DNA from: Butyriboletus loyo
Lineage: Eukaryota > Basidiomycota > Agaricomycetes > Boletales > Boletaceae
Reading direction: 5' to 3'
NCBI GenBank assembly: GCA_038093515.1
Contig: JBBPSI010000046.1
Location: 1 to 64,000 of the forward strand
DNA length: 64,000 bases
Positions 21,556-31,986 of the stretch are shown in pieces (the stretch's first letter is position 1; each line of letters starts with the position of its first letter). The notes under the pieces are model-generated. The model was not told where the DNA came from. It saw nothing but the letters and a program-made list of their open reading frames with translations, and did not search any database. The position numbers were made by a program, and so were the translations under genes.

Positions 21556-23994
21556 TCAAGCACCCACTCCCAACGCCAAGTCCAACAATTTCTCAAAGTT
21601 GGGCGTACCGAGACCGGTCACTGGATGGAGGTCATGTCAATCGACTTTCAAACTCGATAACCCGTTTCCACATATTGATTTGGAGGTTATCCGCTCCGGC
21701 ATCCACTGAGAAAGCAGCGACGCGCCAAGGTGGAATGAAACAAAAACAATGGACGTACCGGGATCCCAACCGACAGTTGCATTGAAGCCCTCCGTGCCAC
21801 ACCCAGGGTTGTTGCCCATCGTGATGTCGTTCAATCCACCGTACCCCGTCTCGTATAGCCACGGGTTCAAGAAGCCCAACGCAGGCTTGCCAACACTCAT
21901 CCGCGCATCGTTGAGCATGGTGACGAAGGAGGCAAAGGTAGGACAGGCACAGGACGTCCCGAAGACATGGAGGGTTTTGCCTTGGTAGACGACGAGAAAG
22001 TTTAACGCTTGCGCAGCGACGTCGGGGATACCCTGTGCAGGAGGTATGAATGGGCAGAGTCTAGGCTACATCCGTCATTTGGGATGAATGGGTGCTTACA
22101 CGACCGTTGCTAGAACATCGTTCGTTAGCTTTGATCGTGCAAACAAGTGAGAAAAACCTCACGGGCTGTACAGACCCTTATAAGTTCCGGGAGCGAGTGT
22201 CTTCAAGTACTTGCGTACTGCCACATCCTGGTATTCGGGTCGAGAGAACTGGTGACAGAATTGATCAGCATGACGGTAGAAAATGGTTATCAAGATCAAC
22301 ACACATAGTTGCTGAACCCTCCCCCAGAGAACAAGGCCGCACTTTCAGGAATGTAATTGGTACCTCCGACGGATGTCACGCTGCGTGCATTTGAAACCAA
22401 TAAGAGTATGCTACAACCTCGTTGTGGAACACTCACTATGGGCAAGCGGCGGGGAACTGGGGGAGGAATACAGTCCTGCTGGTTCCAGTGTTGGTGAAGC
22501 AATTTTGAGTCGCTAGGTCTGCATCCCCATCTCCGACACCGCCGTCACCGGACCCGAACAAGAGGGAGACGCCGCGGACGCCAAGGGACGCAAAACCAGA
22601 ACAGACACGGACGGCATAGCTGCGTGGGACTGCCTGTGGTCAGAGTACGCCAGCCAAGGAACTCGACGAAGGTACCTGTCTGCTCGCTGTCGCCATAACT
22701 GGTCGAGATCGTCTGAGGGAGGTGTTCTTGAGATAACACATAGTCCAACCACTGTGATCAACGACGATAAAACTCAGGCGAAATGCTGTAGTGGATAAGA
22801 GACGGAACAAACGTTAGCATATGGTTCGTTAGAATCTGTCTGAGTGACTGCGTCAGGAATGTAAGGAGGTGAACCGCCAGTCGAGTAGAAAGTTGCGGGA
22901 GTCGGGTACGTCAGTCCATAAGCAAACTGAGTATCCAAGTTAGCTTCAATGCCAGCGGCTGCGTAAGTCTGGTTGTTCAAGCCACCTGGAGCATATTGTC
23001 AGCGAGCTGGTTGTTGTCCAAGTATAAGATATTTCTACCATTAATGGACACAAAAGTATAGTTGGACCCATATGCTGCAGGGTTATCCAGCTGAAAGAAT
23101 TGTTGCAAATCCTGGTTGTTGGCGTACTCTTTGGCGTAAGCGGTGATCGCGATCTTGTTGCCGTTTGTGGCAGAGGTGTTGTATCCGACAGCGTTGTAAA
23201 GTTGTCTGAGACAGGTGATAGTAATCTATGGAACCAAGTCGTTGGATGGGTCCAGATACCACATCGTACTGTCATACCGTGCTGTTGCAGCTGGCATCGA
23301 CTGGGTTTCCGGCCGGCCCGGTAAGCGTGCCGGTGGACGGACTTGACAAGCCAGCCGACGCCATGGTTGACCAATGCAGAGTACTCCTGAACGGCCTGAG
23401 GCGAGTGAACATTGTTGTAGGTTGGATCAGCTCAATGTGTCGGTGCAAGTTCTCTGGAAGACTGTAGCTGGTCGTTCTCACGACACTTTCGCCGCTGTCC
23501 GAGTGAATGTAGATGTCATATCTCTGGATTCCTCCGTGTGGGTATTAAGATAGGAAGAAAATCATAAAGCTCACCGTGTCCAGCATTTCCTCCGCAAGGG
23601 AAACTGGGACGCGAATGGTAACCCAGTCTTGCGCCGATGAACGATAAAGATGTTCTTCCTCGATGCCATGTGAAGACAACCATTCGCCGACTACATCGAG
23701 CGTCTCGGGATGGGGTGCCATCAGTGCCTCCGTCTCTTCCTTCGATAAGTAGGCGCCATAGCGCTCGTGCTTGGGATTGCTAACTTCCCAAAGGTGCTTC
23801 TCAAGGATGTGGAAATGCGGCTGAGGAAGTGCAATCTTGAGCTCCAGTAAATGGTCCGAAGGTGCAGGGCCGTGTCTGACCCAGCCACGAGGAGGTTCTT
23901 CAATGCTCTCCTTGATCTTGTGTGGGATGTCCTTATAGTGACCTGCCCTGACGAGGGCGGCCGCGAACGGAAAGGCAAGGAGTGATAGTCGCAT
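21556..23994 (-). CDS. Sedolisin / tripeptidyl peptidase (S53), secreted
   Basis: The model has 11 exons: 23994-23575, 23523-23278, 23225-23039, 22985-22813, 22751-22676, 22629-22437, 22380-22305, 22248-22163, 22109-22100, 22032-21759 and 21620-21556. All phases close, giving 601 residues. Residues 1-17 look like a signal peptide. The pro-kumamolisin activation domain follows (to about residue 190). The catalytic domain shows the [13 protein letters not shown] block with conserved acidic residues, [10 protein letters not shown] for the oxyanion region, and VFGTSCACP with the nucleophile Ser. The C-terminal [13 protein letters not shown] is the usual family end. Exon 9 is only 10 nt and is needed to complete SPNGRG. 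Family role: acid peptidase removing tripeptides from N-termini, secreted for nutrition. The gene appears intact. Confidence 0.92.
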
Positions 23995-24674
23995 CGTTAG
24001 CCCGGGGTCGAGTGGACGGAAGGGTAAGCCCGAGGGCACGCGTGATGATGTGGAGTTGGGCGAACAGCATGGTCGTTGAAATATACATCCAAATCCGGGT
24101 CAGCCGAGTTCGAACTTTGGCTGCTCTATATACTTGAGGGATTTGAACTTTGTACTATAGTTTGGAACAGATAGAGAACACCTGGTGCTCGTGCGCATCA
24201 GGTCTCTTTTATCGACTCTCACTGTCAAGGGCTGCGCAGAAGAGTCACATCCAGAAGTTCCTGCTGATAGGCCAAGCCCCCACCGCAGCAGAATATGGAT
24301 AAAAACAACACACCGCCATTGATTGCATCACGTTTCTTTTCATAGGCCTACGATTGCCACGATCGTCCCGTTATTCGCTGTAGTCGCAACGTCTCTCAGT
24401 ATGAGCACTACAAGTCTGCATCCGACGTCTTTCAGCAGTAAGAGCACCCTGCAATTCAAACTCGTCGTGTTGATCAGTCCTAGGGACAGTTCTGAGTTTG
24501 AATCTGAGAAGCTCGTGCCGAATATAATGGATTTCGCTTGCACCAGTCTCCACAGTTTGTATGATACAACCATACGTTTTCTTCTCAGGGAACTTGCGTC
24601 CCATTCTTATTCTTAACTCAAAGATTGCAAGTTGTTCGTTCTTTCTTTCTTTCCGATCCCTCACCTGACTCTGG
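23995..24674. promoter_or_regulatory. Upstream region of sedolisin gene
   Basis: About 680 bases upstream of the minus-strand start at 23994, ending at the inverted repeat arm. Short AT-rich TATA-like stretches are present near 24125. No coding exon is recognised. The open frame at 24323-24616 has no family features. Confidence 0.4.
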
Positions 24675-24709
24675 GTGACAAAGCTTTCGGTGAACGTTGA
24701 CGACGACAT

Positions 24710-25792
24710 TACTCTGACTCTTCCAAGTCGCGTTCAAAGTTTTTCCAAGGAAAGAGAGGTTTTTAGGACCATCATGATGAATTGATATTGATGCCAGTGG
24801 AGTAGAGTTACTCGCCTAGTCAGATTCGAAAGTAGACCGAGTTATTGGACGAACCTGGTGGGACAATATCGTATTCGTGGTCGCGGTGAGAGAAGCTGGA
24901 ATCTGTTCGAGATGGGTGTAACAGGATGTTTCCCAGTTACACGGGCTTGGACTGTAGTTAAATAAAGGTTTCTTCAAATCTTGCAACCGAGCGTCCCCCA
25001 CCGGCAAGGGAAGCCTTTGTCGTTGCGCTTCCGAGTCCTTCATGTGCCAGCTTAGTAGGTTAGATCAAGGCTGAGCGCTGTCATTCGGGATGACAATGGA
25101 TAGTAGGATTGGTAGTAGTGCAACAGTAAACTTTCGTACACTGTTGTTACTACATACAAGGAGACAATATGGAAGCCACCCGCGAGGGACAAGTAGCGGC
25201 GGCACGATCGTTTGGCATGTCAGTATGGTGTCCCAACCCCAGGGATGATCTAAATTGACCTTCTTGCACTAACCCCACTGACTGTATATGCACGATGCAT
25301 CTTCGGGCGATTCAGACAGGGTCTTCAGAGGGCCGCTGTTCTGAGGAGTGTGGCATCATTGTAAGTTACTGACCATGCTCATTGCTCAGTACTCAGTCTT
25401 CTCACTGAACGGTGGCTGAGCCAGTGCGCTCAACTGAGATAGTAATACAGAAAAGAAGAGCGCGATATACCAGACGCACATTTCATCCCAACACTCACCG
25501 CTTCCCACTTGCCTTTGCCTTTTGTACCCTTGGCAGTCTGGGACGCACCTCGCAAGGTATGTATATATCCTCCGCTGGGCCTCTTGAAGGGAGTAATTAT
25601 AAGACTCTTCCGCACTACAAAGTGAGTTTCCTCTCTTTGACCGGTCCAGCCCTGTTAACCCTTATGTGAAAAAGGTGCCGATTAAGTGCGCGGCATTTCC
25701 CGCCAGCAGCACCTCATTCCACGGTGTCCATCATTCGTATCCACCACCAACCAAGTTACATTCGTCTCTCAGCGATCTTGGCCACTCCCGCG
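24710..25792. promoter_or_regulatory. Upstream region of GTPase A'
   Basis: This is the counterpart of 5740-6757. It is expected to contain the promoter and 5' leader of the GTPase. The open frame 25412-25669 is shared in part with the other arm, so an upstream exon is possible. I cannot place a transcription start. Confidence 0.5.
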
Positions 25793-28700
25793 ATGAAGGC
25801 CTTAAAACAACGAGTTCGACACCTCCGATCCGGCACCGCCAGTAAAGATTCGTCTCCGGCGCCTTCAAGTTCCCAGCATTCCCATGCACCCAACATGCAA
25901 CCCAACGCAGTCCCCAGCGATTCAGACATTCTCCTGACCCAAGCCAAAGGCGCCGATGCGCTGGCCCTTGAGACACAGCACAAAGATTCAGATGCGCCCA
26001 AGGAACAGGTCACAGATCCCACCTCTCTCGAGCCGCACCCCGATAACTCGAGTGCTGCCGACATGCGGACGTTCATGCAACATGTTGACCCGGATCTCAT
26101 GGAGAAATTTGGACGATTCAGAATCCTCATCATCGGCAGGGCGAATGCCGGCAAGACGACCATCCTTCAGAGCATATGCAACGGGACGGAAGATCCGGAG
26201 ATCCACCATCAAGGGGAAAAGGTAGGGTTGATAAAGCTGAGATATACCGGATGCTAATGCTGTGGACATGTGATCAGGTTGACTTTGCGATCCAGGGATC
26301 CAGGGAGGTGAGTGTCATGGCTATGTCCATGTCATTTGCAGTGCTTTTGCAAGCCGTCTCGTGTTTCACAGCGTGGACTCCATGATATCAATTATGAGAT
26401 GGTTTTCAAAAGCAACGGGAAATTTGTCTTCCATGACTCTGCTGGTTTTGAGGCTGGTCGTGAGGATGAGTTCGAGAAGACAAAGAACTTCATCACGGAG
26501 CGTGCCAGTATAACTTTCCTCGAAAAGCGGATTCATGCCATCTGGTGAGTGGGCATCATTTTACTAGGTCCTGATGACTCTAATACAAGCAGGTACTGCA
26601 TTCCAATGGATCAACATCATCGTGCTATCACTGTTGCAGAAGAGAGGTTCTTCTGTGAATGTGACACCAGAAAAGGTGATAATGTTTCATGATAATGCTG
26701 TCTGAGCTGATTGGTTTGGGTATTAGTGCCAGTGATTGTGCTATTTACCAAATGGGATGCACTTATCATACAGGCATTTCAGCCTAACTATCTAAATCAG
26801 CCTCTAGAAGATCAACTTGTGAAGCAGAGGGAGCATGCTGAAGAAATATTTGCCAAGAGAAATATATGGAAGGATCTGAGCAATATGGTATTCCCCCCAC
26901 AGGCATATGTGAAGCTGGAGAGTTTGTATATATATGCTCTCATCTCTATTCTCTTGTATTAATCATATTCCCAGACATGGATACATCTGACACAGGATGT
27001 CACACATTGCTGAGAGTGACTGCAGCTGCATTGAATGATGCATCACTGCAGATGCTGTTGGTTACAGCACAGGAAAAGAATATCCTGCTCTGCATTGAGT
27101 ATGCAGTTAGACAGTAAGTGAACCATGTTCTGGGTGTAAAGCATAGTATATTGATACCATAAAGTATCTTGGTACCTTATTCTGAGTCCAGGACTGCTCA
27201 AAAGCAAGATCTCAATCTGGATGAGGCATTGGCAAGTTGGTTTCCACACACAAAGGTAAGAATTTGAGTCATTCACAAATTATTGGGATGAAAATATTCT
27301 TATGCTTGAATGATATTGATGGATGGCTAGGTAATTAACATTACATGAAATCAAAAAAGAGCTTACTGATTGATTGTTTAATTCTGTCCATGAAGAGAGT
27401 ATGTGATACATTATGCATTGAAGTTGTGATATGCTCACATACTTTATGTTAGGGTGTAAGTGATATATCAAAACAAAAACATTCATTTAACCTATTCTAT
27501 CACTCTTGCATTAATAGCTGGTGAGTAATCTAATGCAGACTTGAAAATATGAGTTCTTGTTTATCAAGGATTTGATTTCAAAGCGAGTAAGTCACACAGG
27601 AATACATGTAAATCAGCCCATTAATGAATTTGTTCATGTCTATTGCTATTTTGGTATCATTAGAGAGTAAGTGATCTGAAATGCACTAAGAAAGAGTCTG
27701 GCTAATAGATTAATGTTTGTTTGCATATAATATGATAGGAAGTAAGTGGTCTGATTATACCTGAAAGACACAAAACTAATACTTTCATATCCATTAATCT
27801 AAAGAAAGTAAGTGGCATATGGATGAAAAATATAACTTTATTGATGACTTTGTGTCCATCTCAACAACTACCATTTCCATGTTAGTTTGTAGGTGATCAA
27901 GTATGCATTCTGAAGCAAGGTGTTGACTATGGGCCTATGTGCTGTACATTCCTTTCATAGCTGGTAAGTGTTCTCTCTGAATATAAAATCCAAGCACTCC
28001 TGATGAATTCACCCTGTGCTGCTGTTCAATTGAAAGATTGTAAGCACTCTGATGTGGAATTAAAATGAGAGATAGCTGATGATAAACATCCTTTGTATTG
28101 CACTCTCATTCATAGCAAGTAAGTGATCTACAGTGAATACATCTGAAGTGAGAATTCTGTTGACACACATGCTTCCTCTACTCCCCTATCCATAGGATGT
28201 AAGTGGTCTTGCATGGATTTAATGTAAGAATGCTACTGATGAGCATCCTGTTATGGATTGGTATTTTTCCTCTGTTTTTCCTGCTGCTCTCCCAATGATA
28301 GGATGTAGGTGGACTAATGCTGATTGAAAGGAGAATGTGTTTATGAACATCTCTTCTGGTACTCTCCCATTGATAGTTTGTAAGTGGTCTGATGTGAATT
28401 TGAAATGAAATTGGTGCTGATGAACATCCCTTGTGCTGCTCTCCAATTGATAGTTGGTGTGTGGCCAGATGTGGATTTGAAATGAGAATGGTGTTAATGA
28501 ACATTGCTCCTGTTGCTCTTCCATTGACAGGCTGTAAGTGGCTGGATGTGAATTGGAATGAGAATGGTGCTGATGACCATTCCTCCTATTTCCCCCCATT
28601 GACAGGCTGTAAGTGGCTGTATGTGAATTGGAATGAGAATGGTGCTGATGACCATTCCTCCTATTTCCCCCCATTGATAGCATGTAAGTGGCTGGATGTG

Positions 28701-30956
28701 AATTGGAATGAGAATGGTGCTGATGACTATTCTTCCTACATATTTCCCCCATTGATAGCATGTAAGTGGCTGGATGTGAATTGGAATAAGAATGGTGCTG
28801 ATGACTATTCTTCCTACATATTTCCCCTGTTGATAGCGTGTAAGTGGCTGGATGTGAATTGGAATGAGAATGGTGCTGATAGACATTCTTCCTATTTTCC
28901 CCCATTGACAGGTTGTAAGTGGCTGGATGTGAATTGGAATGAGAATGGTGCTAATGACCATTCTTCCTATTTCCCCCCATTGACAGGCTGTAAGTGGCTG
29001 TATGTGAATTGGAATGAGAATGGTGCTGATGACCATTCCTCCTATTTTCCCCCATTTATAGCGTGTAAGTGGCTATATGTGAATTGGAATGAGAATGGTG
29101 CTGATGACCATTCCTCCCATTGACAGGCTGTAAGTGGCTGGATGTGAATTGGAATGAGAATGGTGCTGATGACCATTCCTCCTATTTTCTCCCATTGATA
29201 GCGTGTAAGTGGTTGGATGTGAATTGGAATGAGAATGGTGCTGATGACTATTCTTCCTACATATTTCCCCCCATTGATAGCATGTAAGTGGCTGGATGTG
29301 AATTGGAATGAGAATGGTGCTGATGACCATTCCTCCTATTTCTCCCCATTGATAGGCTGTAAGTGGCTGGATGTGAATTGGAATGAGAATGGTGCTGATG
29401 ACCATTTCCATTTCTCTTATTTCCCCCCATTGATAGGCTGTAAGTGGCTAGATGTGAATTGGAATGAGAATGGTGCTGATGATCATTCCTCCTATTTTCC
29501 CCCATTGATAGCATGTAAGTGCCTGAATGTGAATTTGGAGATGGTACTGAAGACCATTCTCCCATTTCTCTCCCATTAATAGGCAGTAAGTCATGTAATG
29601 TGAATTTAAAATGTAGAGTTACTCATGAGCATCCCTCCTGCTCCTCTCCCTTGATAGCAAGTAAGTGATCTAATATTGAGTTGAAAGAAGAATGCTGTTA
29701 ATGAGCTTTCCTTGTGCTCCTCCACTGATAGGAAGTAAGTGGTCCGATGTGGATCTAAAATGAAAACCCTACTAAGAAGTATCCTCCCTGCTGCTCTTTC
29801 TTTCACAGGATGTATGTTGTCTCATATGGACTCTAGGCCAGATGCTGCTGCTGATCTCTCTGATGGTTGACTTGTCTGCTTCTATTGCTATTTGGATATT
29901 AGTTTGTAAGCATCTTTGTATGCATGTGAAAATGTTGATTGCTGATTGGTTCCTTTTCATGCTTTCTCATTGACAGGAAGTGAGTGATCTGACCTGACAT
30001 TGGAGAATGAATGATTTATCTGCCTACTTTAATCTTCCTTCCAGAGGGTAAATTACATCATATGTTGTTCCAATGTGTATTACTAATATATGCCTGCCTG
30101 CCTCTCATGTTTTCTTCAAAATAGAATGTAAGTGATCTCATTCACAATTGAAATCTGCATTCTGCTCATGAAACCTCTGTTTATGTTGAAATTTTAATAT
30201 AACCCTATTATTTCACAACTTCTGGTATGCTTAGCTGGTAAGTATTATCTTGCTACTATAATAGTTATGCAGCTATGAATTGATTATCATTCCTATAGGA
30301 TGTAAGCTTATGTTCCCATGCAATATTATTTGTGTTATTTACTTTTATGCTTTATTCACATTTAGGAGGTAGGACATCTATGTGATTGTTTAAATATTGT
30401 ACTCATAATTTGACCAGAGTGTCAGTTTTTAACTTGAAGGTCTTTATATTGCAATTGACATCAAGCAGATTGTCACCAACCCTCAGTCCTCCCTGGTAAA
30501 TCATTTATCATTTGATCATACTAGGTATTTGCTACAACAATTCATTTCAGAGTTCTCTTCAACCAACCAAGGCAAAGACCATAGTGGCATGTATAATCAT
30601 GAAAAAATATATTTACTGTATCAACTCTTTATGTATTTCAGATCAAAAAGAGAACCAACACTGAGAGAAGGGTTCTGCAACATGGCATTCGTAAGTTAAT
30701 TCATTTTGAATTTTCATAACTTTGATATCTTTCCATAGGCCTTATACTAGTTCTTCAATATTCCTTCACTCTGGTCCAAAATAAATCCAAAAATCCCTTT
30801 GCCTTAGCAGAAAAAAGGTATAAAAGATCTGGGGTATCTGCTCAGATATCAAAGAAACTGGATGAGATCTTATCCAAACATTTTACCACCAAATCTAGAG
30901 ATGAAAAAGTGGACCTTGTTATGGACATCATAAAGCAGCACCCTTTGTGTAGGTAG
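25793..30956 (+). CDS. P-loop GTPase A' with about 50 exons, 40 of them one codon long
   Basis: Start ATG 25793. Exons 25793-26221, 26278-26307, 26372-26544, 26593-26675, 26727-26921, 26975-27113 and 27192-27255 encode the G domain (371 codons, phase closes). Motifs are Walker A GRANAGKT (G1), DSAG (G3), TKWD (G4), ending in WFPHTK. Forty single-codon exons follow from 27396 to 30368. The last exons are 30466-30495, 30551-30583, 30642-30690 and 30739-30956 (stop TAG 30954-30956). The final exon begins with a hydrophobic stretch (LILVLQYSFTLV) that could anchor the protein in a membrane, then a Lys-rich tail. The total is about 520 residues and every phase closes. The exon at 30466 is the least certain join. 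No stop occurs in the model. Role unknown; by family a GTP-binding protein. Confidence 0.82.
27256..27395 (+). other. Double-length intron at the start of the codon-exon array
   Basis: This 140-nt intron (GTAAGA to AAG) is about twice the usual length. An internal CTAG followed at once by GTAATT (27327-27336) looks like an acceptor and donor with nothing between. Copy A has the same arrangement. It may be two introns whose codon exon was lost. Confidence 0.45.
27396..30368 (+). repeat. Array of 40 single-codon exons and their introns
   Basis: Single codons start at 27396, 27453, 27518, 27584, 27664, 27739, 27805, 27886, 27961, 28037, 28116, 28196, 28302, 28377, 28454, 28531, 28606, 28681, 28759, 28837, 28912, 28987, 29062, 29127, 29202, 29281, 29356, 29437, 29512, 29583, 29658, 29732, 29809, 29903, 29977, 30045, 30125, 30235, 30299 and 30366. 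Each is preceded by AG and followed by GT, usually GTAAGT. Introns are 54-107 nt, many not a multiple of 3. Most contain a CTGAT-like branch site and a pyrimidine-rich 3' part. Residues encoded: 7 Arg, 7 Ala, 4 each of His, Asp, Glu and Leu, 3 Phe, 2 Gln, one each of Gly, Lys, Ile, Val, Asn. None is a stop. Confidence 0.8.
28531..29585 (+). repeat. Young tandem expansion of a 75-bp intron-plus-codon unit
   Basis: Fourteen units follow one another, most 75 bp (others 65, 71, 78, 79 and 81). Each starts GTAAGTGGCTGG or close, has GTGCTGATGA in the middle and ends in a C/T-rich run plus TTGACAG or TTGATAG. The codon after each is GCT, CAT, CGT or GTT. Units are roughly 90-97 percent alike, far closer than the flanking units, so this part spread recently. 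Long open frames on both strands here are a by-product of the 75-bp period. Confidence 0.93.
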
Positions 30957-31986
30957 TGAAGTGACAGAACTTTCTACCTACTAACTTGTCTTACAGCATA
31001 GGCCAATGCATAGCTAAAATGTTATGACTTGCCAGATGACTTATCCTATTCTTTCTTTCTCTTTTCCTGCAATCTGTTTACTTTCCCCACATTTGTACTG
31101 GTAGTCTGGCCTGACCCAGAATCCTCCCCCTCCTTCTGTTTTTCCACAAAGTTCAACCTTTGTACATACCTTCCAAAACATTCATCAAAGTTCTTTAACA
31201 TTCTGTCACATATTTTCCTCCACAATCACAGTATTGAGAACTGGAATAATGTTATGTGCCAGTTGATGTTGCCAGATTGTGCTGAGTCTTTCACTCAACT
31301 GAAAATTGCATACAGTGAGGTGGCCTGGAGAAACACTGTTTTTTGATCACCTTTTGTTGACCATGTTTGGTAGATCAAAAAGGATGTTCTCTCAAAGATG
31401 GGCATAGGATAATTTGTGTGACAAATGAAGCTACCAGTATCCTGTGGAGCTCATGTATTGCAACTGCAGTACCAATCAATGGAAGAACATAAGCATTGAG
31501 ATCATGATGCTTCATTCACATGACTGCACAACTATATGCAACTGAAGAAGCAAACTCTCACCACCACTGTAAATGCATGCACTGCCTGTCCCTGGCACCA
31601 CAGTTCAAACTGGAAGTGGCATTCAAATGCATGAACAACCTGGACATTCCTCCATAGCAAAAGACAACCCATAGAAGATGTGCAACCAAGACAATAGGGG
31701 CACTATTCCAGATCCGAATTCATCCCTGTACCACTTTAACAGTCCCGACAAATTCGGCTCAACATTCGAGTGTTCAACACTTGATGGATGAGATGTATCG
31801 GTCCTGATGTGACCAAAAACCCTCGAGAACAATGAATAACAGAGAAAAAAACATACGACGACCAGTGAGCAAACGTGTCCTACATGTACTGCAAAGAAAA
31901 AGAAAGGCTCTGCAGTCCATGTTACCGCGAGCCCCGTCATTGTGCACGCTCCATGTTCCACCTCAAGACCTCCCTCACGCTTCTGA
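30957..31986. other. No gene seen
   Basis: About 1 kb downstream of GTPase A'. AT-rich, with a T/C-rich stretch near 31050-31160. The open frame 31029-31346 has low-complexity content and no domain. It probably contains the 3' UTRs of both flanking genes. Confidence 0.5.

Larger units (their letters stand above)
24675..27931. repeat. Inverted repeat arm A'
   Basis: The reverse complement matches arm A (3629-6795). The inner end holds a truncated start of the GH5 gene: ATG at 24709 on the minus strand, followed by about a dozen codons like those at 6758, then unrelated sequence. The outer end, 27931, corresponds to the base next to the chromovirus LTR at 3629, but here the sequence continues uninterrupted into GTPase A'. 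Confidence 0.92.

Noticed and set aside
28219..29579. Long open frames on both strands (up to 230 codons) with a repeated 25-residue pattern, resembling a repeat protein.
   Set aside because: They exist because the DNA period is mostly 75 bp, a multiple of 3. The frames break at units of 65 or 79 bp, and the same bases carry regular splice signals.
28531..29585. CRISPR-like regular repeat array.
   Set aside because: Units are contiguous copies without unique spacers, the genome is eukaryotic, and the unit is explained as intron plus codon.
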